64,000 bases of DNA from Acidimicrobiales bacterium (GTDB lineage: Bacteria > Actinomycetota > Acidimicrobiia > Acidimicrobiales > SZUA-35): positions 62,001 through 126,000 of the forward strand of contig JABDIY010000049.1 in assembly GCA_013003535.1 (NCBI GenBank), in the 5' to 3' direction. The notes under the pieces were generated by a model that worked only from the letters and a program-made list of their open reading frames with translations, was not told where the DNA came from and did not search any database. Shown one piece after another: positions 21,075-30,703 of the stretch; within the stretch, counting starts at the first letter, position 1; each line of letters begins with the position of its first letter. The translations under genes were made by a program, and so were the position numbers.

Positions 21075-22082
21075 ATGCCTGACGAGCTTCTCGATCTGAC
21101 CACCGCCTGTGGCACCCGCCCCGGCTTGTTCTGTGAGTGGGTCTACAACCAAACCGACAGTGACGCGGCTGCACGAATCGCCACCTGGTTGGTGGATCGG
21201 CCGCTGCGAATCTTCCTGATCATCATGGTTGCCTGGTTCATCCGCAAGATGCTCCATCGGACCATCGACCGTTTTGAACGTCGGGTGGCCGAACGATCCC
21301 CGCTCCTGCGAGACGCGCCGCTGCCCGACGATGTCTCCACCGTCACCGGTCGCCGAGCTCTCCGGGAACACACCCTGGCAGCCAGGGCGAAGCAACGAGC
21401 CGTCACAATCGGCGCAGTTCTTCGGAGCTCGGTCTCGCTGGCCGTGTTCCTCCTCGGCGGGCTCTTGGTGCTGAGCGAACTGGATTTGAACCTAGCACCG
21501 CTCATCGCCAGCGCCGGAATCGCCGGCCTTGCCATCGGCTTCGGTGCCCAGAGCATGGTCAAGGATTTCCTGGCCGGGATGTTCATCATCCTCGAGGATC
21601 AGTTTGGCGTCGGCGACATCGTTGACACCGGGTTGGCAACCGGCAAGATCGAGGAGGTCTCGCTCCGGACCACCCGACTCCGGGACCAGTCAGGCACCTT
21701 GTGGATCGTCCCGAACGGCGAGATCAGCCGAGTCGGCAACACCAGCCAGTTGTGGAGCAACGCCGTGATCGACGTAGAGGTGGCCTACGACACCGATCTC
21801 GACTACGCCATCGCCACCATCAAGAGGACGCTGGATGCCATTTGGCAAAGCGACGAACCCGACGCCACCGTCATCGCCGAGCCCAACGTTCTGGGAGTTG
21901 AACGAATGGGCGACTCCTCGGTGGTCATCCGGGCCGTGGTGAAGTGTGAGCCGGCCGAGCAATGGGTGATGGGCCGGATTGCAAGGAAGAAAATCAAGGA
22001 AGCGCTCGACGAGGCCGGGATCGAGATCCCCTTCCCCCAACGAACCATATGGATTCGCAACGAAGCAGGCTCCGCTGCCTGA
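21075..22082 (+). CDS. MscS family mechanosensitive channel
   Basis: ASAGIAGLAIGFGAQSMVKDFLAGMFIILEDQFGVGDIV. Confidence 0.94.
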   Translation: MPDELLDLTTACGTRPGLFCEWVYNQTDSDAAARIATWLVDRPLRIFLIIMVAWFIRKMLHRTIDRFERRVAERSPLLRDAPLPDDVSTVTGRRALREHTLAARAKQRAVTIGAVLRSSVSLAVFLLGGLLVLSELDLNLAPLIASAGIAGLAIGFGAQSMVKDFLAGMFIILEDQFGVGDIVDTGLATGKIEEVSLRTTRLRDQSGTLWIVPNGEISRVGNTSQLWSNAVIDVEVAYDTDLDYAIATIKRTLDAIWQSDEPDATVIAEPNVLGVERMGDSSVVIRAVVKCEPAEQWVMGRIARKKIKEALDEAGIEIPFPQRTIWIRNEAGSAA

Positions 22083-22150
22083 ACTGAAACTGAACGGGCC
22101 AAGACCTGTGCTCTTGCAGGAGAAGGGCGCCCTGTGTCACATTCGATGAC

Positions 22151-23197
22151 ATGACTCCTGGCGGATCGAAACGAAACCTTCGGCGGGGCCTCGTGGTGGG
22201 AGCAGGCATTGCACTCATCGGCACCTCGCTCGTCATCTCCCGCGAGCCCCTCTTCTTGTTGGCGCTCCTTTTCGTGTTGGTGGTGCCGTTCGAGAAGTGG
22301 ATGCCTCGCCATCCCGAGCAGAAAATCAGACGAAAAGAACTCGGCACCGACATGGCCCATGGCATCGTGGCCCCCCTCGTTGCCCCACTGGGCGTGTTCG
22401 TGGCGGTGACAATCGGTGCCCTCAGCCTCGGCTGGCTGCCAGGTCTGGCACTCCGTCCGTTGGTGTCCATGCTGCCCGGCTGGGCATCGATGATCCTGGG
22501 AGTTTTCCTCTTTGATGCCCTGATCTATTGGACTCACCGTTTCAGCCATGAAGTGTCGTTCCTGTGGCGCTTCCACGCCGTTCACCACAGCACCGAAACG
22601 CTCGATTGGGTTTCCGGTCTTCGCCAGCATCCCTTCGACGGGGTCATCCTCGCCCCCGCTTTTGCATTTCTACTGGGAGCCGGGTTCACCGGCCAGTATG
22701 CGGGCGTCCTCACCGTGGTCCAGATCCTCACCGGGATCTTCCTTCACGCCAACGTCCGCTGGCGGCTTCGGCCCCTCCACAAGTTGATTATCACGCCGGA
22801 GTTCCACCATTGGCACCACACCAACGAACCGAAGGCGATCCACAGCAACTATTCGGTGTTCCTTCCGATTTGGGATCTGATCTTCGGCACCTACTTCATG
22901 CCATCCAATCGGCGGCCTCAGACCTATGGCATCAATGAGCACATGCCAGCGGGAGTTGCAGCGCAGATGTTGTGGCCGCTCCGAGGAATGGGCAACCCGA
23001 TCAGAATCCTGGTGAGCAGCATGCGGCATCCCATTCGATCGGTGAAATGGTTGGCCCGCTGGATACGAACGCTCATGGCTGAGATGAAGCGCACGGCATT
23101 TCGCCCTACCAAGAACGTCGTAGGTGTCGTGCCGCACCCACCAACGCCACCAGTGACCTCCGTACGCCAAGCTGATCTCGTAGGCAGCGGTTCATAG
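22151..23197 (+). CDS. sterol desaturase / fatty acid hydroxylase family protein
   Basis: His boxes THRFSH, HAVHHS, HHWHH. Confidence 0.93.
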   Translation: MTPGGSKRNLRRGLVVGAGIALIGTSLVISREPLFLLALLFVLVVPFEKWMPRHPEQKIRRKELGTDMAHGIVAPLVAPLGVFVAVTIGALSLGWLPGLALRPLVSMLPGWASMILGVFLFDALIYWTHRFSHEVSFLWRFHAVHHSTETLDWVSGLRQHPFDGVILAPAFAFLLGAGFTGQYAGVLTVVQILTGIFLHANVRWRLRPLHKLIITPEFHHWHHTNEPKAIHSNYSVFLPIWDLIFGTYFMPSNRRPQTYGINEHMPAGVAAQMLWPLRGMGNPIRILVSSMRHPIRSVKWLARWIRTLMAEMKRTAFRPTKNVVGVVPHPPTPPVTSVRQADLVGSGS

Positions 23198-23238
23198 GTC
23201 TCAACGTCAGCCAGGCCTCGGAGGCTTCGGAGTGGCGG

Positions 23239-23321
23239 TGCCCGGGGTGGGACTCGAACCCACACGCCCTTGCGGGCCGAGGTGTTTAAGACCTCTGCGT
23301 CTGCCATTCCGCCACCCGGGC
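23239..23321 (-). tRNA. tRNA-Leu (anticodon TAA), CCA not encoded
   Basis: GCCCGGG/CCCGGGC acceptor, GAGGT-CTTAAAC-ACCTC, long variable arm, GGTTCGAGTCC. Confidence 0.95.
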
Positions 23322-23364
23322 AAGTGGTCACACAAATGATACGACGTCTGGTAGAACTTGGTCG

Positions 23365-24306
23365 ATGGGATTGCGGGGCGTCGGTGCGGGACTGACGTTC
23401 AGCGTTTTCATCGTCGCCTGCTCATCCGGGAACGGGCTCGCTGGGCCAACCTCATCGCTTTCCGCGACCACCCCGATCACCACTGGTACACCGGAGACAA
23501 CCGATACCACTGCGACCCCGCCGACCTCTGCCATCCCAACCACCACACTGCCCCCGGTGGTGCCGCCCGAAGGGTACGAACTCGTCTGGCGAGATGAGTT
23601 CAACGAGACCGCGCTGAATACAGCCTTGTGGACAATCGAAAACAGTACATTCGGTGAGGGCAACAACGAGCTGCATTGCTACACGCCCGCCAACGTCAGC
23701 GTTGCCAACGATGTTCTCGCCATCACCGCTACCGAGAACCAGACAACCTGCCCCAGAAACAAGGTCCGAGACTACGCCTCGGGAATGGTTCATACACGGG
23801 ACACGGCGGCTTTTCGGTACGCCTGGTTCGAGATTCGCGCCAAAGTGCCGGCCGGCCAAGGTCTCTGGCCAGCAATCTGGCTATCGCCTAATGATGACAC
23901 GTATGGCCTGTGGCCCAAAAGTGGCGAGATTGATCTCATGGAATTGAGAGGCCAGAACCCCACTGTGGCCAGAGTGAACTTTCACTACGCCGGAAGTGAC
24001 GGCGGCAGAGAACAATCACCGAGGGACATCGAGGCCGACGGCGAAGGCTTCCACGAAGCATTCCACACCTTTGCCCTGCGCTGGACTGACCAGGGAATCA
24101 CGTGGTTCATCGATGGCGTTGAGGTGCATTCTGTCAACAACTGGAACAGCGAGGCCGGCCCGTTCCCGGCCCCCTTCGATCAGAGATTCTTTCTCCGTCT
24201 CAATCTTGCCGTGGGCGGCAACTTTCCCGGCCCCCCCGACGACACCACCCCATGGCCGGCCGTGATGGAGGTCGACTACGTGCGAGTCTTCCAGTCCTTT
24301 CCGTGA
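23365..24306 (+). CDS. glycoside hydrolase family 16 lipoprotein (beta-glucanase/laminarinase-like)
   Basis: Lipobox [32 protein letters not shown] catalytic motif. Confidence 0.92.
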   Translation: MGLRGVGAGLTFSVFIVACSSGNGLAGPTSSLSATTPITTGTPETTDTTATPPTSAIPTTTLPPVVPPEGYELVWRDEFNETALNTALWTIENSTFGEGNNELHCYTPANVSVANDVLAITATENQTTCPRNKVRDYASGMVHTRDTAAFRYAWFEIRAKVPAGQGLWPAIWLSPNDDTYGLWPKSGEIDLMELRGQNPTVARVNFHYAGSDGGREQSPRDIEADGEGFHEAFHTFALRWTDQGITWFIDGVEVHSVNNWNSEAGPFPAPFDQRFFLRLNLAVGGNFPGPPDDTTPWPAVMEVDYVRVFQSFP

Positions 24307-24394
24307 TTCTGAAGAGTTCTGGAGCGGGACCACCCCTGACTCGGGAGCAGAACCGCCACGACTACGCTGACAACCGGTTCTAGAGGTCCCCACC

Positions 24395-27300
24395 ATGAAA
24401 ACACTGCTCACTCTCCTACTCACGTTCACTCTTGTGGCGTCGGCCTGTTCCAGTGACGACGACTCCGGCACCACCGCCAGCACGCCGCGCCCCACAACTT
24501 CCAACACCGAAGACGAACCCGTTGGACAGATCGACAGCGAAGGGGAACTGGTTATACCCGAGGAAGACCTGCCGGATATCGAGGTGGCCCTGATCTGGCA
24601 CCAGCATCAACCCAACTACCCCGAGATCGACGGCTCGATCAGCCGGCCCTGGGTCCGCCTGCACGCTTCAAAAGACTATGTCGACATGGCCAGCCTGATC
24701 GAAGAATTCCCGGACCTACGCCTCACCATCAACCTCACTCCGGTCCTCATGAACCAGCTTGTGGACTTGGAGGCCGGAGCCAACGACATCTACGAAAACG
24801 TCGCCCGGACCCCAGCGGAGGAGCTCACGCCCACCGAACGACGGTTCCTCGTCGACCGCTTCTTCGACATCAGCAGTCAAATTGTCGAACGGTCCGATCG
24901 CTATGAAGATCTGCGCGAACTTCGAGACACCGGCGGCGCGTTCTCTGATCAGGACCTCCGTGACCTGCGAACGCTTTTCCACCTGGGGTGGATCGATCCG
25001 GAGATCGTAGAGGAGAATCCGACGCTGAAGTCCCTGCGAGATGACGACAGGGGCTTCACCGACCAGGACACCATCGCCGTGCTGGATGCCATCGATAACC
25101 TCGTCGCCCAAGTGATCCCCACCCACGCTGATCTTTGGAACTCAGGCCAGCTCGAGGTCATCACCTCCCCATTGGCCCACCCGATCCTGCCGCTCATCGC
25201 CGACACCGATCTGGCCCGGCCGGGAGACCCCACGGCGATACTGCCGCGAGCCAACTTCCGTGAATACGGAGACGCCCAGCTCCAGGTTGAACGTGGCCTC
25301 GCTCGGGCCAATGAGCTCTTGGGACAAACGCCCAACGGTATGTGGCCTGGCGAGGGGGCCGTAGCGCAGGCGATCATGCCAATCTTCGCCGAGAACGGTG
25401 TGAGCTGGGTCGGCACGGGAGAAGATGTTCTGGCCAAGAGTCTTGACAACGGAGGTTTCAGCCGGGACGCCAACGACACCGTCATAGACGCTGAAGTTCT
25501 CTACAAGCCCTACCGGGTCGCCACCCGGCAGGGAGATGTCAACATGTTCTTCCGTGATCTACGGCTTTCCGACCTCATCGGGTTCGAGTATTCGGGACGG
25601 GAGGCCGAAGAGGCCGCCGATGACCTTCTCACCCGAATCAACGACATTCGAATTCAACTGGCCCGGGGCGGCGTAACCGCCGATACCGACACAACGCCGC
25701 TCGTGACCCTGATCATCGACGGGGAAAACGCATGGGAGAACTACCCGAACGACGGGCGGGACTTCTTGCGGGCGATGTACAACCGATTCACCACCACAGA
25801 GTGGCTCAAGACCACCACGCCCTCGGAATTCTTGGAGAACCACCCCGACGATGTTGGCGAGCTTGATGAAGTCTTTCCTGCGGCCTGGTTCTCTCCCAAC
25901 TTCGCAACCTGGATCGGAGAGGCTGAGGAAGCTCGAGCATGGGAGCTGCTTCGGAGCACGCGCCAAGACCTTCGCACCGCCGAGCGGCGAGGCACCTCAA
26001 CAGCGGCACAGCTGGCGGTGGCTACCGATCTGATGCTTTCTGCGGAAGGCTCGGACTGGTTCTGGTGGTACGGCGACGACCAGGACTCTGGCGACGATCG
26101 CTACTTCGACAGAGCGTATCGAGAACTGCTCGGCCAGGTCTATGACGCCCTCGGTCAAGCGAGGCCCCGTTGGGTTTCGGTTCCCATAATTCCAGACCCC
26201 CGAGTAGTTCCGGTATCTTCCTCCGGCGAGCCAGTCACGGTGGTGATCGACGGTAACCCGTCAGACTTCGCCGACGCCACCACGTTCGATTTCACCGCCG
26301 ACGGCGACGTGATCTCCCGTATGGCTGTGGCTGTCGACGCTGACCGCGTGGGCCTTTATTTCGATGGCGGCTACGAGAACGGCATGGACCTCTACCTGGG
26401 GACGCCGGGCGGGACCAGCAGAAGAGGTACAACGATTGATGATCGATTCGTGCTCGGATTCGACGCCACGCACCTCATTCGTTGGTCCGAAGCCGACGGG
26501 GCTTGTATCTCCAGCACACTTGCGCCGGAATCGATCATTGATTCCTACCCAAACCAGTGTGATGTGATCGAATCGGCGCTGTCTGCATCGGGCCTCGAGT
26601 TGGCGATCCCCGTCGAGACGCTCGGCTCGCTTACCGTGGGTGACAAGGTTTTCATTCGGATTCAAACCGGATCCTCGCTCACGCCCTCAGCGGGGCCGGC
26701 CGAGGTCCCGATTCCCGACATCGCCGGGTTTACCGAGATACGAGTATTGCCCGATCCCAAGAACGACGATTACGGTCCCGGTTTCTACACCTACCCCACC
26801 GACAACGTGTTCACTCCGGGGAGCTATGATCTGCTCGAGGTGGTGGTGGGGGAAAGCGGCGAAGGCGCGGACGGCGACTACGTCTTCTCGTTTCTCTTCG
26901 ACGCCCCGATCCGGAACCCCTGGAACTCCCCCACCGGTCTGAGTATCCAATCGATCGACTTGTACCTGGACTACGATCCCGGTGCTGGCACCGGAGCGAA
27001 AGCACTGCTGGACGGTCGCAACGCTGAACTTGGTGACAACGCCGGATGGGAAGTGGCCCTGGCACTCGAGGGCTGGGATCGAGCCATCGCTACACCCAAC
27101 CCCAACGGTACGTACCAAGAGAACGACACCGGCATCAACCTCACGGTCCGGGCCGAGCAAGGACTCGTGACCGCGCGCGTCGCAAAGGCCTCCCTACCGG
27201 CAGGGCTCAACCTCGAAAGAGCCGGGATAGCGGTAGCGATACTCAGCCAGGAGGGGTTCCCCAGTCCCGGGGTCCGCCGGGTGCGAGATGTGGCGGCTAC

Positions 27301-27430
27301 CGCTGCGCAGTACAAGATCGGCGGTGGTGACAGCTCCGGTGGCGACACGAGAATTCTCGATGCACTCTTCGCCGAAGGAGGCGCGCAGGAAGCAGACTTG
27401 GCCCAAAACCTTCTTCCGATGCAAGAATAG
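24395..27430 (+). CDS. glycoside hydrolase family 57 lipoprotein with C-terminal glucodextranase-like modules
   Basis: LIWHQHQPNY, MWPGEGAVAQ, IDGENAWENYPNDG; lipobox LVASACSS; C-terminal DPKNDDYGPGFYTYPTD. Confidence 0.87.
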   Translation: MKTLLTLLLTFTLVASACSSDDDSGTTASTPRPTTSNTEDEPVGQIDSEGELVIPEEDLPDIEVALIWHQHQPNYPEIDGSISRPWVRLHASKDYVDMASLIEEFPDLRLTINLTPVLMNQLVDLEAGANDIYENVARTPAEELTPTERRFLVDRFFDISSQIVERSDRYEDLRELRDTGGAFSDQDLRDLRTLFHLGWIDPEIVEENPTLKSLRDDDRGFTDQDTIAVLDAIDNLVAQVIPTHADLWNSGQLEVITSPLAHPILPLIADTDLARPGDPTAILPRANFREYGDAQLQVERGLARANELLGQTPNGMWPGEGAVAQAIMPIFAENGVSWVGTGEDVLAKSLDNGGFSRDANDTVIDAEVLYKPYRVATRQGDVNMFFRDLRLSDLIGFEYSGREAEEAADDLLTRINDIRIQLARGGVTADTDTTPLVTLIIDGENAWENYPNDGRDFLRAMYNRFTTTEWLKTTTPSEFLENHPDDVGELDEVFPAAWFSPNFATWIGEAEEARAWELLRSTRQDLRTAERRGTSTAAQLAVATDLMLSAEGSDWFWWYGDDQDSGDDRYFDRAYRELLGQVYDALGQARPRWVSVPIIPDPRVVPVSSSGEPVTVVIDGNPSDFADATTFDFTADGDVISRMAVAVDADRVGLYFDGGYENGMDLYLGTPGGTSRRGTTIDDRFVLGFDATHLIRWSEADGACISSTLAPESIIDSYPNQCDVIESALSASGLELAIPVETLGSLTVGDKVFIRIQTGSSLTPSAGPAEVPIPDIAGFTEIRVLPDPKNDDYGPGFYTYPTDNVFTPGSYDLLEVVVGESGEGADGDYVFSFLFDAPIRNPWNSPTGLSIQSIDLYLDYDPGAGTGAKALLDGRNAELGDNAGWEVALALEGWDRAIATPNPNGTYQENDTGINLTVRAEQGLVTARVAKASLPAGLNLERAGIAVAILSQEGFPSPGVRRVRDVAATAAQYKIGGGDSSGGDTRILDALFAEGGAQEADLAQNLLPMQE

Positions 27431-27498
27431 GCCACGAGGCGGTGCCAGGTTCTACTCGGTGCGGTCCCACCACCACCACTGGTGACCATGAGGCTGCC

Positions 27499-27520
27499 CG
27501 TTGGGCGATTTCACCCAACG
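27499..27520. repeat. inverted repeat CGTTGGG-N8-CCCAACG
   Basis: Perfect 7-bp stem between the GH57 and beta-helix genes; possible terminator or operator. Confidence 0.35.
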
Positions 27521-27569
27521 AGGACGGAGAGAATCGGTCGGTTCAGGATCGCCCTACGGCTAGTTTCGA

Positions 27570-29303
27570 ATGCAGCGGATCACGGCACACTCACGTAAGG
27601 GCAATTCGATTCAAATGACTCAAAAGGTACTTCGGTTCTTCGGCGCGCTTCTACTAGCCAGCACCTTGCTTATGGGAACTATTCCCGCTGCGGAGGCGGA
27701 AACCGGCCGGGACCTCTTCGTGTCACCTTCAGGCAGCGATTCCAATACTGGGACGGCGTCCAGTCAAGCGTGGCGCTCATTGCAGTTTGCCAGTGACCAG
27801 CTGGTTGCGGGCGACACGCTCTGGGTCATGGGTGGCAACTACAAAGGGTTCAGCATGGGACCGCGAGGCCGAAGCGACGCATGGATCCGCATCGTGAATT
27901 ATCCTGGGGCCAACCCAGTTGTCGACGGCGATGAGGGTAGCGGGCTCGAGATCAACGATGCCTCCTACGTAGAGGTGCGGGGACTGGAGTTCAGGGGCGA
28001 CGCAGACCGCAATCAGAACCCCCACGCCATCGGCATGTTGATCACCGGCAACTCCCATCATCTACGGTTCGTCAACAATGTGGTCCACCACTTCGGAGCC
28101 GGTGGAATCATCACCTACCACAGCGGTGACCATCTGGAGTTCTATCACAACACGATCCACAGCAATGCCAACTGGAACCCTGACCAGCATTCCGGAATGT
28201 CGATGTTGGGATTGGTGGACGACGGGGATGGACCCGACGCATATGGTTACAACAACTACGTTGTCGGCAACCTGATCTACAACAATGAGGTGCTGGTCAA
28301 AACCGACCAGTTCGGGGGCGGAACCCGTATCACCGACGGGAATTGTTTCGTGATCGATGTGACCCTGGAGAGCGGGTACCAAGGTCGAACGCTTTTCGGC
28401 AGCAACATCTGTGTAGACAACGGCGGGCGCGGGACCCAGGCCTACAGAAGCGCCCGCCTCGACGTTGTGAACAACACCTTCTACCACAACATGCGCTCAC
28501 TCGACGTGGCCCGGATCGGGTCCGAGGTCATGGCCTATGACAGCCACGACGTCCGGTTCGCCAACAACCTCATCATTTCATTTTTTTTTTTTGTAACGGT
28601 GACCACCGTGATCTACACCCAGATCGCTTACCAGAACAACCTCACCGTCGGCAACCGCACCGCAACAACGCACTCCAGCGATCGCCATCTTGCCCTGGGC
28701 ACTCCGGTTCTCATCAACGGATCGGTGAACGCTGGTATCAACACCGTCGAAAGCTTCACGCCTCGGGCCGATAGTGCCGCCGTCGACGGCGGCAGTGCCA
28801 GCTACACCGCAGCGTTGCTGGTTGACTTCGCCGGCAATTCACGACAGGCGGGTTCGGCCCCTGATAACGGGGCGGTGGAGCGAGGGGCAACCGCTGCCGC
28901 CAATTGGCCGTGGAACTCCGATCTACCTGCTCCCAGTTCCACCGGATCTTCGGGTCAACCAGCTCCAACGATTCAACCAACCGAAGCCCGGGTACAGGCC
29001 GTTGGCCGGCTCTACAGCGCCGCGTTCCTCCGAGCGCCCGACGCGCGAGGGCTTCAGTATTGGTCAACGGTTGACGCCCGCCTCGTGGACATCGCTTATG
29101 CGTTCTCGATCAGTGACGAGTTCAAGAACACCTACGGCGTACTGAGCAACGAAGGCTTTGTGGACCGGATGTATCGGAACGTGCTGCAACGCCCGGCCGA
29201 TGCCAATGGTGCGGCGTACTGGAACAACCTGATGACCAACGGTCTGAGCCGGGCCGAGGTCTTGCTCTACTTCTCCGATTCTGCGGAGTACCGGAACCAG
29301 TAA
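27570..29303 (+). CDS. secreted right-handed beta-helix protein with C-terminal DUF4214
   Basis: Signal peptide, FVSPSGSDSNTGTASSQAWRSLQFA, beta-helix repeats, DUF4214 FLRAPDARGLQYWS / VLQRPADANGAAYWNN. Confidence 0.85.
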   Translation: MQRITAHSRKGNSIQMTQKVLRFFGALLLASTLLMGTIPAAEAETGRDLFVSPSGSDSNTGTASSQAWRSLQFASDQLVAGDTLWVMGGNYKGFSMGPRGRSDAWIRIVNYPGANPVVDGDEGSGLEINDASYVEVRGLEFRGDADRNQNPHAIGMLITGNSHHLRFVNNVVHHFGAGGIITYHSGDHLEFYHNTIHSNANWNPDQHSGMSMLGLVDDGDGPDAYGYNNYVVGNLIYNNEVLVKTDQFGGGTRITDGNCFVIDVTLESGYQGRTLFGSNICVDNGGRGTQAYRSARLDVVNNTFYHNMRSLDVARIGSEVMAYDSHDVRFANNLIISFFFFVTVTTVIYTQIAYQNNLTVGNRTATTHSSDRHLALGTPVLINGSVNAGINTVESFTPRADSAAVDGGSASYTAALLVDFAGNSRQAGSAPDNGAVERGATAAANWPWNSDLPAPSSTGSSGQPAPTIQPTEARVQAVGRLYSAAFLRAPDARGLQYWSTVDARLVDIAYAFSISDEFKNTYGVLSNEGFVDRMYRNVLQRPADANGAAYWNNLMTNGLSRAEVLLYFSDSAEYRNQ

Positions 29304-29353
29304 GCCGGCCCTCGGCACGAACCCTGTCATACCCCTCGGTCATACTCCTAGTA

Positions 29354-29770
29354 GTGGAAACCCAGGAGTGGCAGATGCACACCAAACAAGACCTGAACTT
29401 GATAGAAACCCAGGCCAACGCTATGAGCTTCGCCGCTATCGGTCGCGTCTTGACCGACCAAGCGCTGACCTTGGGAGTTTCCGCACCAAGTTTTCGTAGC
29501 CCGCCTCGTATCCCCGGGGTGCGCCGTTCGGTTACCCGTAACCGTGACGGCTCCATCACAGTTTCTGTGATCGTCTCACGGCGGCCCCTCAGCGCCGTTG
29601 TAGCCGACATGATCGACGGAATCGTTCTCACCTCCGGGCTGAAGGCAGATGAGGCCCGATCCCTCTATGACAAACTGTGGACCACCAGCCACCGCTGGCT
29701 CCTCGGAGACGCTCTTCCCGCTCGGGCCGCACCGCTCCCGGGAGCGCCCACGTTGCGGGCGGTAGCGTAG
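29354..29770 (+). CDS. hypothetical protein
   Basis: 138 aa ORF 6 nt upstream of the nuclease gene. Confidence 0.5.
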   Translation: METQEWQMHTKQDLNLIETQANAMSFAAIGRVLTDQALTLGVSAPSFRSPPRIPGVRRSVTRNRDGSITVSVIVSRRPLSAVVADMIDGIVLTSGLKADEARSLYDKLWTTSHRWLLGDALPARAAPLPGAPTLRAVA

Positions 29771-29776
29771 GCGACC

Positions 29777-30700
29777 ATGGAATCAGTCGCCCTCAACGTG
29801 GCCCAGCAACGGGTCCTCGACGAGCTCGGATCAGTCGAACGCCCATCGTTCGAGCCGTCGCTCCAAGCGGAGTTACGCGCGGAACTCCAGGATGCGTTCA
29901 CTCCGATGGCGACGGTTGTCACCGAGGACGATGACCTCTTCGTCTCCAAGCGAGCACTCGGAATGGTGTTGTCGTGCGAGCAACACTACGTGTGCGACCG
30001 TGACGACGAGTTCACCTGGAGTGTCCCCACCGCCCAGGGAACCGTGGCCCACAAAGCGATCGAGCTGCTGGTTGGTTTCCGTGGGGAACCTACACCGCTA
30101 GACCTCATCGAGGCCGCCTTGGCTCGGCTCGAGAACGATCGATCAATCGGCGACTTTCTCCTTGGCCTATCCGAAGCGGAGCGGGCCGATCTCGTGGCCG
30201 GCTGCAATGACCAGGTCGCCGGTTTCATGGAGTCATTTCCACCGTTGCGCCGGCAGTGGCGTCCCGTTACAGAGGCCCGCGTCCGGGCCAGTTTTCTGGG
30301 AGGCGCCCTGCAGTTGGGAGGCAAGGTTGATCTGCAGCTGGGGTACGCCCGCGGTCAAGAGGCCGGCAAGGTCATCATCGATCTCAAGACCGGGCGGGTC
30401 CATCGGACCCATGTAGATGACCTCCGGTTCTATGCGCTGGTGGAGACGCTGAAGCACGGGGTGCCACCCCGACTTCTCGTGAGTTATTACCTCGATGCTG
30501 CTGCCCCCCATACCGAGGCGGTCACCGAAGACATTCTTTGGGCGGCAGCCCAGCGGACCGCCGAAGGCGTCGCTCGGCTCGTGGAGCTGCGTCAGCCTGA
30601 CGCCAAGCCCACCCGAACCCCCAGCGGCTCGTGCACCTTCTGTCCCCTCAATACCAGTTGTGAACCGGGGCGGGATTTTCTAAAGAACCGGGACCGCTGA
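29777..30700 (+). CDS. PD-(D/E)XK nuclease, RecB/Cas4-like with Fe-S Cys pattern
   Basis: GTVAHKAIE, GKVDLQLG...KVIIDLKTG, N-terminal LSCEQHYVC, C-terminal CTFCPLNTSC. Confidence 0.85.
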   Translation: MESVALNVAQQRVLDELGSVERPSFEPSLQAELRAELQDAFTPMATVVTEDDDLFVSKRALGMVLSCEQHYVCDRDDEFTWSVPTAQGTVAHKAIELLVGFRGEPTPLDLIEAALARLENDRSIGDFLLGLSEAERADLVAGCNDQVAGFMESFPPLRRQWRPVTEARVRASFLGGALQLGGKVDLQLGYARGQEAGKVIIDLKTGRVHRTHVDDLRFYALVETLKHGVPPRLLVSYYLDAAAPHTEAVTEDILWAAAQRTAEGVARLVELRQPDAKPTRTPSGSCTFCPLNTSCEPGRDFLKNRDR

Positions 30701-30703
30701 GGG

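Noticed and set aside
28581-28610. T12 tract as a rho-independent terminator
   Set aside because: The hairpin lies downstream of the T run rather than upstream, and the ORF reads through.
29777-30700. CRISPR-associated Cas4 call
   Set aside because: Cys pattern is Cas4-like but no repeats, cas1/cas2 or other cas genes are present; called only as an Fe-S PD-(D/E)XK nuclease.
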